Source: Stappia sp. MMSF_3263 (GTDB taxonomy: Bacteria > Pseudomonadota > Alphaproteobacteria > Rhizobiales > Stappiaceae). Taken from it: DNA of 64,000 bases. A model generated the notes under the pieces. The model was not told where the DNA came from. It saw nothing but the letters and a program-made list of their open reading frames with translations, and ran no database searches. Each line of letters begins with the position of its first letter. Position 1 is the stretch's first letter. Location: positions 1 through 64,000 of the forward strand of contig NZ_JASHIK010000020.1 in NCBI RefSeq assembly GCF_030733745.1, read 5' to 3'. The position numbers and the translations under genes were made by a program. Positions 1-7,258 of this stretch are shown in pieces.

Positions 1-19
1 CCCCCCCGTCGGGTCCGGA

Positions 20-1024
20 TCAGTCGACGGCAAGCGCCTTGGCGATCAGCTCCTCGCCGCCGGGAACGTTCTCGGCGAAGTTCTTGTAGGAGGTCTCCTT
101 GGCGATCGCGAGCCACGCGTCATAGTTCTCCGGGGTCATCTCGACCACCTCGACGCCGGCGCCCTTGAAGGTCTCGGCCATCTTGGCGTCGAGCCCCTTG
201 GCCTCGCCCGCGAAATACTCCTCGGCCACCTTGCCGGCCGCCATCAGTGCGTCCTGCTGCTCCTTGGACAGCTTGTCCCAGCTGCGCTTCGACATCAGGA
301 TCGGCTCGTACATGAACCACAGCGCGTTGGCGCCCGGCGCCGTCAGGCAGGTGGTCTGCTCGTAGAGGCGATAGGAGACGAAGGAGCCGGACGAGGTGTT
401 GGCCGCATCGAGCACGCCGGTCTGCAGGCCGGTATAGATCTCCGAGGACGGCATCGAGGAAACCGACGCGCCGGCGCCCACAAGCATCTGCTCGAAAGCG
501 GGACCGGCGGCGCGGGTGACCTGGCCCTGCATGGTCTCCGGCGAGGTGATGCACTGCTTCTTGGAGGCAAAGCCGCCGGCGAGCCAGGCATCGGCGATGA
601 CGACCACGCCGGCATCGTTCACGATCTTCTTGATGTCGTCCATGAAGGGCGAGGTGTTGAGGCGGGCGGCGCGATCATGGTTGCGCACCAGGCCCGGCAT
701 CAGCGTTGCCGAGAACTGGGGATGGCGACCGGAGGCATAGTCGAGCGGGAAGGCGGAAATATCGAGCTGGCCCTTGGTCATGGCGCCCCACTGCTCGCGC
801 GCCTTGAACAGCGACTGGCCGGGATAGACCTTGACCTCGACGCCGACATTCGCCTTGGCGACCTCGCGGGCCAGGATCTGGACCATCTCGTCGCGCACAT
901 CGCCCTTGCCGCCCGGCCACTGGTGCGAGGCCTTGAGGACGACGTCTGCGGCATGGGCCGCCGGAACGGCGATGGCGAGTGCGGTGGTCAGGCCGAGAGC
1001 GGCCCTCGTCAGTTTCTTGAACAT
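20..1024 (-). CDS. TRAP transporter substrate-binding protein, DctP family
   Basis: Periplasmic solute receptor of a tripartite ATP-independent periplasmic (TRAP) transporter, 334 residues. The N-terminus has a Sec signal: basic MFKKLTR, then a hydrophobic stretch ending AVPAAHA before the mature ADVVLK. The body shows DctP features such as SSEIYTGLQTGVLDAAN. The start at 1024 is chosen because GGGAGGAAACAC precedes the ATG; the same frame stays open upstream to 1501 but that extension is low-complexity Arg/Pro sequence antisense to the regulator. Transcription runs leftward, so the DctQ and DctM membrane subunits probably lie beyond the left edge. The gene diverges from the GntR regulator at 1204, which probably controls it. 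The substrate cannot be told from sequence. Confidence 0.9.
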   Translation of the reverse strand: MFKKLTRAALGLTTALAIAVPAAHAADVVLKASHQWPGGKGDVRDEMVQILAREVAKANVGVEVKVYPGQSLFKAREQWGAMTKGQLDISAFPLDYASGRHPQFSATLMPGLVRNHDRAARLNTSPFMDDIKKIVNDAGVVVIADAWLAGGFASKKQCITSPETMQGQVTRAAGPAFEQMLVGAGASVSSMPSSEIYTGLQTGVLDAANTSSGSFVSYRLYEQTTCLTAPGANALWFMYEPILMSKRSWDKLSKEQQDALMAAGKVAEEYFAGEAKGLDAKMAETFKGAGVEVVEMTPENYDAWLAIAKETSYKNFAENVPGGEELIAKALAVD

Positions 1025-1164
1025 GTGTTTCCTCCCACTGCCGATCGGCGTTGATCGCGGCCGCCGGCTTGCGTGTCTTCGGGACGGCACGACAACCGGC
1101 CCCCCGCCGGTGGTTCTCCGTCTGACCACAGGCAAGCACCGGACTGCATCCAAGTCAACGGTTT

Positions 1165-1174
1165 TTGTATACAA
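1165..1174. promoter_or_regulatory. Palindromic GntR/FCD-type operator
   Basis: TTGTATACAA is a perfect 10-bp palindrome in the 179-bp divergent spacer between the TRAP receptor gene (start 1024) and the GntR gene (start 1204). FadR-subfamily regulators commonly bind palindromes of the TTGT..ACAA type, so this is probably the site of the adjacent regulator. Its first three bases could also serve as a TTG start in frame with the regulator, but the ATG at 1204 is the better start. Confidence 0.6.
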
Positions 1175-1203
1175 GAGAGGCGCGCTTGCATAAGCTGAGT
1201 TCC

Positions 1204-1908
1204 ATGGACGCTTCGACACCTTCGCACAAACCCGCGGCACGCGCCGCCCAGGCCCTGCGTGAAACGCTGGAATACGACATTGCCGTCGGCCTCTATCCGC
1301 CCGGCACGCGGCTCGACGAGGTCTCGCTCGCCACGCGGTTCCAGGTGTCGCGCACGCCGATCCGCGAGGCCTTGATCGAGCTCTCGGCCTCCGGCCTCGT
1401 CGAGATCCGCCCCCGGCGCGGCGCCTTCGTGCGCGAGATCGGCATCCCGCGGTTGATCGAGATGTTCGAGGTGATGGCGGAACTGGAAGCGATGTGCGCA
1501 AGGCTCGCCTGCCGGCGCATGACCGCGTCGGAGCACGAGGCCCTGCAGGCCGCCCACGAGGCCTGCGAGGCAGCCGCGGCGGCCGGCGAACCGGACGCCT
1601 ATTTCCACGCCAACGAGAAATTTCACGACGCCATCTACCGGGGCAGCGGCAACGGCTATCTGGCGGAGCAGGCCCGCTCGCTGCAGAACCGGCTGAAGCC
1701 CTATCGGCGCCTGCAGCTTAGGGTGCGCAACCGGATGGGCAATTCGCTCGCCGAACACCAGCAGATCGTCGACGCGATCCTGGCCGGCGACGACCGCAAG
1801 GCGGAAGGCGCCCTGCGCTCGCATATCCTCATCCAGGGCGAGCGGTTCAACGATTTCGTCGCAACGCTCAGCACGGTCGGCGAACCGGCGCGCAGCCGCG
1901 CCGGCTAG
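1204..1908 (+). CDS. GntR family (FCD/FadR subfamily) transcriptional regulator
   Basis: DNA-binding regulator of 234 residues. The N-terminal winged helix-turn-helix (about residues 12-80) includes the typical GntR sequence QVSRTPIREALIEL and the wing RPRRGAFVREI. The C-terminal all-helical FCD ligand domain carries the expected His/Asp spacing (FHANEKFHDAIYRG, EHQQIVDAI). FCD regulators usually sense small carboxylates through a bound metal. It lies head to head with the TRAP receptor gene and a TTGTATACAA palindrome sits between them, so it probably regulates that transporter and itself. The ATG at 1204 is preferred over an in-frame TTG at 1165 because the latter would place the operator inside the coding region. 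Confidence 0.9.
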   Translation: MDASTPSHKPAARAAQALRETLEYDIAVGLYPPGTRLDEVSLATRFQVSRTPIREALIELSASGLVEIRPRRGAFVREIGIPRLIEMFEVMAELEAMCARLACRRMTASEHEALQAAHEACEAAAAAGEPDAYFHANEKFHDAIYRGSGNGYLAEQARSLQNRLKPYRRLQLRVRNRMGNSLAEHQQIVDAILAGDDRKAEGALRSHILIQGERFNDFVATLSTVGEPARSRAG

Positions 1909-2257
1909 GACGTGGACTCATAATTGTGCCGGAAACGGCGTCCGGTCCGGCAATGATCCGCCAGAAAGGCCGCGATGGCCGGGGCGAGGCCCCGGTCAAG
2001 CGGTATGACGCCGCGGATCGAAGCCGGACGGGCGCCCTCCGGGTATGAGAGAACGGGCTGGCAATGGCGTCGCACCCCCTTGAATCTGAAGTTCGCTTGG
2101 AGCACGCCGGCAAGTGTGACGAACTTCAGTTTCCGGTGACTAGGGTCCGCTGACAAAGAGGATCCAGGATAGGCAGCTGCCGATCGTTCGTGGCTGCCTT
2201 TTGGTGGAAGCGAATCCCGCGAGTGAAGCGCCAGAATGCTTGACGCCCGGCATTCGG
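1909..2257. other. Intergenic stretch without a recognisable gene
   Basis: About 350 bp between the GntR gene and the PadR operator. It begins with one copy of a 49-bp dispersed repeat (1917-1965). The remainder shows no open frame with protein-like composition, no tRNA-like fold and no clear terminator. The opposite strand is open for about 80 codons through the repeat, but the translation looks like shadow sequence. Confidence 0.5.
1917..1965. repeat. Dispersed 49-bp repeat, copy 1
   Basis: This stretch matches 16391-16439 at 44 of 49 positions in the same orientation. It contains an inner stem GCCGGA / TCCGGT around a 7-base loop; the last base of this arm differs from copy 2, but a G-U pair would keep the stem in RNA. 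It lies 8 bp after the stop of the GntR gene. The minus strand of both copies reads WRIIAGPDAVSG in one frame, which can create false ORFs. Confidence 0.7.
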
Positions 2258-2277
2258 ATATTCTAGCACTAGAATAT
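2258..2277. promoter_or_regulatory. Perfect inverted repeat over the padR start codon
   Basis: ATATTCTAG, two bases, then CTAGAATAT: 9-bp perfect arms. The last two bases are the first two of the ATG at 2276. PadR-family repressors usually bind short AT-rich inverted repeats near their own promoter, so this is probably the autoregulatory operator. No Shine-Dalgarno sequence precedes the ATG, which would fit a leaderless transcript. Confidence 0.6.
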
Positions 2278-2812
2278 GCAGGCGAACCTTACAGATGCTG
2301 AACTCCTGTTGCTCGGGCTCGTCGCTGAGATGCCGCGCCATGGATATGAGCTCGAACAGGTTATAGAAGCGCGCGGGATGCGCGAGTGGACGCAGGTTGG
2401 CTTCTCGTCGATTTACTTTGTGCTCGGCAAGCTGGAGAAGGCGGGACTTGTGGCGGCCGAGGTACCCGCGGGTGCGAAGGCGCGAAAGACGTTTTGCATC
2501 ACCTCATCGGGCCGTGAGGTTCTGTGCGAACAGACCATTGCTGCCCTTGGAGCATATCGCCCAACATTCTCATCACTCCTGCTCGGAATGGTGCACTGGC
2601 CTGTGCTGTCACGCGATGCGGCGCTGGATGCCTTGGAGGCACGCCTGCCGTCGGTCGTCGCGGAACTGGAGCGGCTCGAGCGCGTGCGCCGACAAAGGCA
2701 GCCCATCCCTGATCATGTCGAGGTTCTCTTTGACTTTTCGGCCGGCCAACTGAACGCCGAGCGCAACTGGATCAGCATCACTCTGGACTATATGAGAAGC
2801 AAGCCATGGTAG
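2276..2812 (+). CDS. PadR family transcriptional regulator
   Basis: 178-residue regulator. The N-terminal PadR winged helix spans about residues 5-85 and shows the family pattern: LLLLGLVAEMPRHGYELEQV, then SSIYFVLGKLEKAGLV, then a wing ending KTFCITSSGREVL. The C-terminal half is helical and probably dimerises. The stop overlaps the start of the GyrI-like gene by 7 bp (ATGGTAG), so the two are translationally coupled. A perfect inverted repeat covers the start codon. PadR plus GyrI-like pairs often respond to small hydrophobic or drug-like ligands; the ligand here is unknown. Confidence 0.88.
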   Translation: MQANLTDAELLLLGLVAEMPRHGYELEQVIEARGMREWTQVGFSSIYFVLGKLEKAGLVAAEVPAGAKARKTFCITSSGREVLCEQTIAALGAYRPTFSSLLLGMVHWPVLSRDAALDALEARLPSVVAELERLERVRRQRQPIPDHVEVLFDFSAGQLNAERNWISITLDYMRSKPW

Positions 2813-3435
2813 ACGAGGCACTGATCGATCTAACGCAGGACCGGACCACATTGCGCACGCTGTACGCGCCACCGGCAGGTGTCTTCAGCGTGGTTGATAT
2901 GCCCAGACTTCCCTTCGCGGTCCTGGATGGGGAAGGCCCGCCCGAGCAGACCTCCATCGAAGCTGCCGTGAAGGCACTCTACACCGCAATCTACGCTATC
3001 CGGCGCGACGCGCGCGAGCGGATGGGCAAGTCCTTTGTCGAGGCGCCGGTGGAAATGGTCTACTGGGCAGACGACATGCGCGACCTGGCAGCGGGCAATC
3101 GCGAGAAGTGGCATTGGCGCGTGCAGATTACCTTGCCGGTTTGGACCGACGCACGGCGACTGGAGGCCTCCGCTGCCGAGGCGAGGCGCGAATTGGGCGA
3201 CAAGCCTGCTGCTCGATGGGAGGTTCTGGCTGAAGGCAAGTGCGTGCAATTCCTGCATGTTGGCCAAACGAAGAACCTTCCTGATATCCTGGAAGGGCTT
3301 TACGGCGACTACCTGCCACAGCAGGGGCTCGAGCCGGATGGCCCCTATCACGAGATCTATCTCGATGATTGGAGCCGCGTTGCGCCGCGGCAGCGCAGGG
3401 TCATCCTGCGGCAGCCGGTGCGCCCGACGAAGTAG
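2806..3435 (+). CDS. GyrI-like small-molecule binding domain protein
   Basis: 209-residue soluble protein of the GyrI-like (SOUL/BacR C-terminal-type) small-molecule-binding family. Supporting features are the opening LPFAVLDGEGPPEQ, the central YWADDMRDLAAG and the closing QFLHVGQTKNLPDILEGLY and HEIYLDDWSRV, which match the long GyrI-like proteins found beside PadR regulators. It has no HTH of its own. It overlaps padR by 7 bp, so the two probably act as a ligand-binding and DNA-binding pair. Stand-alone GyrI-like proteins may bind or hydrolyse toxic hydrophobic compounds; no catalytic role can be assigned here. Confidence 0.8.
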   Translation: MVDEALIDLTQDRTTLRTLYAPPAGVFSVVDMPRLPFAVLDGEGPPEQTSIEAAVKALYTAIYAIRRDARERMGKSFVEAPVEMVYWADDMRDLAAGNREKWHWRVQITLPVWTDARRLEASAAEARRELGDKPAARWEVLAEGKCVQFLHVGQTKNLPDILEGLYGDYLPQQGLEPDGPYHEIYLDDWSRVAPRQRRVILRQPVRPTK

Positions 3436-3531
3436 ATGAAAGTCCGGCACTGGCTGGCCCTCCTTGCGAAGACCGGCATCCATAGCCTTGCGGCGGCACG
3501 TGCGGGGAAGCCCAGGCAGGAAGCCTTGAAT

Positions 3532-4290
3532 TCAGTCACGCCGCGATCCGGGAATCCCTTTGTCAACAGAACCTGGGGCTCCGAGCCTGTCGGCAAGGTC
3601 GAGCAGGTCCTTGCAGCTGTAGTCCCACCCCTCGCCCGCTTCCGGGAGGCCGGCCTTGGCGGGGTCGGCAGCGTTGGAGCGATGAATATGGGCGGTCTTC
3701 AGCCCGCAATTCCGCGCCGCCTCCAGGTCGTATCCGTGCGCCGCCACCAGCATGGCATTTTCCGGCTTCACCCCAAGCAGCTCGCAGGCGCCCAGATAGG
3801 CCCGCGGCATCGGCTTGTAGGTCCGGGAAATGTCGGCGCCGACGACCGCGTCCCACGACAGGCCGTTGTGCCTTGAGACATCCACCAGAAGCCGGGTGTG
3901 CCCGTCGGACAGCGGCGCGACGATGAAGCGCGACCTCAGGCGGGGAAGCCCTTCAGCCAGATCCGGCCAGGCCTTCAGCCGGTGCCAGGCCTCGTTGAGC
4001 CGTTCGAGTTCCCCGGGAGGAAATGCCCCAGGAGCAAGTCCGAACTGCCCAAGGGTCGTGTCGAGGTTCTCCCGGTTCACCTGATCGAGCGAGACGAACG
4101 GCCGCTCTCCGCGACGCACCGGCTCCACCGAATCGTCGTAGCGGCCGACCCAGGCATCGGCGAAGGCGGCGGGATCGATGTCGCCGCGCCCGTGGCGTTC
4201 CAGAAACGCGCGGGTTTCGGCCGCGATGCTGCCGCGCCAATCGACCATCGTCCCCAGGACGTCAAAGAAAAGCACTTCGATGGTGTGCAT
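3532..4290 (-). CDS. HAD-superfamily hydrolase, haloacid dehalogenase type II-like
   Basis: 252-residue cytoplasmic HAD hydrolase. Motif I is FFDVLGTMVDWR with the expected nucleophilic Asp. Further motifs resemble L-2-haloacid dehalogenases: PLSDGHTRLLVDVSRHNGL (motif II region), KPMPRAYLGACELLG (motif III Lys) and LVAAHGYDLEAARNCGL (motif IV). Type II dehalogenases usually have FDVFGT and LSNGN, so the F-to-L and N-to-D changes suggest a different substrate. The start at 4290 has GGAGGCAGAC just upstream; in-frame upstream starts (4302 and beyond) lack a site. It diverges from the LysR gene with a 158-bp spacer, so LysR control is likely. Confidence 0.82.
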   Translation of the reverse strand: MHTIEVLFFDVLGTMVDWRGSIAAETRAFLERHGRGDIDPAAFADAWVGRYDDSVEPVRRGERPFVSLDQVNRENLDTTLGQFGLAPGAFPPGELERLNEAWHRLKAWPDLAEGLPRLRSRFIVAPLSDGHTRLLVDVSRHNGLSWDAVVGADISRTYKPMPRAYLGACELLGVKPENAMLVAAHGYDLEAARNCGLKTAHIHRSNAADPAKAGLPEAGEGWDYSCKDLLDLADRLGAPGSVDKGIPGSRRD

Positions 4291-4448
4291 GTCTGCCTCC
4301 ATTGGCTCCGGGCGGTTTTCAAGCCCCGGCGCGTCACGGCCATGCTTATGTTGCACGACGCGGAAGCGCCGGTTTCCCCTGGCAGGAACTAGCCCATATA
4401 ATCGGGCCTGTAAGACCTGAAATCCTGATAGAGCATAAGACACACGTT

Positions 4449-5360
4449 ATGATACTGCGCCGCCACCTCCCTCCGCTCCGCCTCCTGACAGCCTTTGAAG
4501 CCGTCGTGCGGACGGGCGGCATGCAGAGCGCGGCAACGCAGTTGAACGTCACCCAGCCCGCGATCAGCCAGGCCCTCAGGAGCCTTGAGGAGCATGTCGG
4601 AACGAGGCTGCTCGACCGCCGCACGCGTCCGGCCTCGCTGACGGATGCCGGCCGCATCCTGCTGCGCGCGGTCTCGGAAGGGCTGGACCGGATCGAGGGG
4701 GCGGTCGGGGAGATCAGGGCGCTGGAGGAGGCCGGGCAAAGCGTCGTGACGATCGCCTGCACCGTGTGCACCGGCATGTACTGGCTGATGCCGCGCCTGG
4801 CGGTGTTCTACGCCCGCCATCCCGACATTGTCGTCAGGGTCGTGCCGACTTCCGGCATGCCGCGGTTCATGGCCGAAACCGACCTTCTGATCCGTTACGG
4901 CGCGGGCGACTGGGCGGACGGACGGTGCGAGCGGCTTTTCGAGGAGCGTCTGGTTCCCGTCTGCAATCCCGCGACCCTTGAGCGGATCGGCGCGGGAAAC
5001 TTCGCGGACGCCACCCTTCTTCACGTTGAGACCGGCGACGACCTGTCGCCGGGCTGGGACGCGTATCTCGAGGCGACCGGCCTGCCGCGCGCGCGGCGGG
5101 GAGACCTTTCCTTCGGCGACCATGTGCAGGCGACCCAGGCCGCGCTGGCGGGCCTGGGCGTGATGCTGGGATGGATCGCCAGCACCGCCGACCTCGTCAG
5201 GGAGGAACGGCTGGTGGTCTTCCACGACCGTCCCCTCATCCCCGGCGGGGCCTATTACCTGGTGAGCCCGCCGCAGGGCCCGGGCAAGCAGGGCCCGGGC
5301 AAGTCCGGGGAGGGCAAGCCGGCAGCGGCGCTGCTGGCCGCTCACCTGCAGGCGGGCTGA
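4449..5360 (+). CDS. LysR family transcriptional regulator
   Basis: 303-residue LysR-type regulator. The N-terminal HTH (LRLLTAFEAVVRTGGMQSAA, then LNVTQPAISQALRSLEE, GTRLLDR) is followed by a GcvA-like substrate-binding domain (RYGAGDWADGRCERLFEE). The ATG at 4449 is used because the HTH starts a few residues later; the longer frame upstream is Arg-rich shadow sequence. The C-terminus ends in a repetitive GPGKQGPGKSGEGK segment not typical of the family. It is divergent from the HAD hydrolase and convergent with the L,D-transpeptidase, with only 4 bp between the two stop codons. Confidence 0.9.
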   Translation: MILRRHLPPLRLLTAFEAVVRTGGMQSAATQLNVTQPAISQALRSLEEHVGTRLLDRRTRPASLTDAGRILLRAVSEGLDRIEGAVGEIRALEEAGQSVVTIACTVCTGMYWLMPRLAVFYARHPDIVVRVVPTSGMPRFMAETDLLIRYGAGDWADGRCERLFEERLVPVCNPATLERIGAGNFADATLLHVETGDDLSPGWDAYLEATGLPRARRGDLSFGDHVQATQAALAGLGVMLGWIASTADLVREERLVVFHDRPLIPGGAYYLVSPPQGPGKQGPGKSGEGKPAAALLAAHLQAG

Positions 5361-5364
5361 GACC

Positions 5365-6093
5365 TCAGGAGGTCGACGACGCCTTCGACAGGACGACCAC
5401 CTTGGTGTGGGTCGGCACCCGCTGGAACAGGTCCATGATGTCCTGGTTCCACATGCGGATGCAGCCCGACGACACGCTGCGGCCGATGCTCGTCGGCTCC
5501 TTGGTGCCGTGGATGCGGTAGAGCGTGTCGACGCTGCCCTGCCACAGGTCGAGGGCGCGCGCGCCGAGCGGGTTCTTCGGGCCGCGCGGATAGCCGTCCT
5601 TCCAGTATTTCTCCAGCCCCGGGTTGCGGGCGATCATCTCCCGCGGAGGGCGCCAGAGCGGCCACACCCGCTTGACCCGCACCTTGGCATCGCCCGACCA
5701 GGCAAAGCCCGCCTTGCCGACACCGATGCCGTAGCGCAGCGCCTTGCCGCCCGGCAGCGTCCAGTAGAGGAACTTGGTGTAGGGGTCGACGATGATCGTG
5801 CCGGCCGCGTGGCGGCTGTCGTAGTCGACGACCTGGCGCCAGTACTTGCGGTCGAAATTCTTGTAGGGAATCGCCGGGATCTTGAAATCGTAGTCGGTCA
5901 GCGCCGCATAGGCCGAGGCGTAGTCGAAATCCTCGCCCGGCAGCGGCGGCGTGTTCGGCGCGGCCCCGGTCAGCGCCGCGCCGGTGGTGCCGACGCCCGA
6001 ACTCTGGCAGGCGGCGAGAAGCAGCGGCGCGCCGACGAGGAGGGCGCGGCGGCTCAGCAAGAAGGATCCTGAGGCGGAACGTGTCGGTTCCAT
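5365..6093 (-). CDS. L,D-transpeptidase (YkuD domain) lipoprotein
   Basis: 242-residue envelope enzyme expected to form L,D cross-links in peptidoglycan or attach proteins to it. A signal with SRRALLVGAPLLLAAC ends in a lipobox with Cys29 and has a twin Arg just before the hydrophobic core. The YkuD domain is about residues 95-237. Its catalytic signature is complete: His195 in YRIHGTKEP and SVSSGCIRMWN with Cys211 and Arg213. Proteobacteria often encode several such paralogues. It stands alone, convergent with the LysR gene and divergent from the FCD regulator. The stop codons at 5360 and 5365 leave no room for a separate terminator. Confidence 0.9.
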   Translation of the reverse strand: MEPTRSASGSFLLSRRALLVGAPLLLAACQSSGVGTTGAALTGAAPNTPPLPGEDFDYASAYAALTDYDFKIPAIPYKNFDRKYWRQVVDYDSRHAAGTIIVDPYTKFLYWTLPGGKALRYGIGVGKAGFAWSGDAKVRVKRVWPLWRPPREMIARNPGLEKYWKDGYPRGPKNPLGARALDLWQGSVDTLYRIHGTKEPTSIGRSVSSGCIRMWNQDIMDLFQRVPTHTKVVVLSKASSTS

Positions 6094-6398
6094 GTATGAA
6101 ATGCTCCCGGTCGACCGGTGGAAAACCCGTCCCTCTTACCCGATCGGGGGCGCCAGCGCGAGTGCAGGCGCGCAACGCCGGCCGGGGATTTTTTCCCGGC
6201 CCGCTCAAATGCGCGTGAGGTCGCGGGACCGGGGCCGCTCCCCGCCACATGCGAAAACGCTCGCGCACCCACCGGAAAGCCGCCGCAGCGCTCCTTTCCG
6301 GCATGATTTTCCCTGTTTTTCTTGATTTGCCGGCCACAATCGCGGAAGGCATAGGCCACGCGCGGCGGTCCGCACGCACGGGACGGGGCGCAACCACG

Positions 6399-7136
6399 AT
6401 GCAAGAGACGAAACCGATGTCATCCGCCCCGCCGCAGCTGCGCGGCAATCTCAAGTCCGCCGTCGCGGAAATCATCGCGCTGCGCATTCTCGGCGGCACC
6501 TATCCGCCGGGAACGACGCTGCCGACCGAGGCGGAACTGCTCGGCGATCTGGGCGTCAGCCGCACCTGCCTGCGCGAGGCGCTGCAGATGCTGGTGGGCA
6601 AGGGGCTGATCACCTCGCGGCCGAAACACGGCACCAGCGTGCGCCCGGCGGTCGACTGGAACTATCTCGACGACCAGATGCTATCCTGGCGGCGCAAGGT
6701 CGTGCCGCAGACCCAGTTGCTGGCCGAGCTGGTCGGCATCCGCGAACTGGTCGAGCCGGAGGCCGCCGCCCTTGCCGCGCTGAACGCCACGGAGGCGGAG
6801 ATCGCCGCCATGCGCGAGGCGCTTCAGGCGATGGGCATCGCCGACGGCAACCGCACGCCGGCGACCCTTGATGCCGATGTGCGTTTCCACCGGCTGCTCT
6901 TGGCGGCCAGCGGCAACGCGCTGATGTCCGGGCTCGGGGCCTGTATCGAGAGCGCGTTGCGCGCCTCGATCGGGATCACCTCCGCCCCCGGCGTCAGCGA
7001 TCCGATCGCGCTCGGCCAGCATGCCGGCGTGCTCGACGCGGTCGCCGCCCGCGATCCGGAGCGGGCGCGCGAGGAAATGCGCAAGCTGATGTCGATGACG
7101 CGCGCGCTGCTCGTCAATGCCGGCGCACTCGACTGA
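6399..7136 (+). CDS. FCD-domain GntR family transcriptional regulator
   Basis: 245-residue FadR-subfamily regulator. The HTH is GTYPPGTTLPTEAELLGDLG plus VSRTCLREALQML, and the wing RPKHGTSVRPAVDWN runs into the sugar-acid-type linker DDQMLSWR. The FCD domain has DVRFHRLLLAASGNALM and QHAGVLDAV, where Asp/His residues normally bind metal. The DWN..D..LSWR signature resembles regulators of aldonate or uronate catabolism, but no such genes adjoin it, so the target is unknown. Start: ATG at 6399 after GGGGCGCAACCACG; an ATG at 6417 is a possible alternative. The 150 nt in frame upstream are not FCD-like. Confidence 0.87.
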   Translation: MQETKPMSSAPPQLRGNLKSAVAEIIALRILGGTYPPGTTLPTEAELLGDLGVSRTCLREALQMLVGKGLITSRPKHGTSVRPAVDWNYLDDQMLSWRRKVVPQTQLLAELVGIRELVEPEAAALAALNATEAEIAAMREALQAMGIADGNRTPATLDADVRFHRLLLAASGNALMSGLGACIESALRASIGITSAPGVSDPIALGQHAGVLDAVAARDPERAREEMRKLMSMTRALLVNAGALD

Positions 7137-7258
7137 CACCACGGCGACCTGATACCAACACCCGGCGCGGCGGGCACGGGCTCCTCCAGCCCCCTTGCCG
7201 CGCACCCTGCCGCGCTCACCCCGCGGCTTTCGAACACGAGCCCCCGACGCGAGACTTC

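Noticed and set aside
1025-1501. N-terminal extension of the left TRAP receptor to 1501
   Set aside because: It would bury the signal peptide and overlap the GntR gene and its operator; the strong ribosome site is at 1024.
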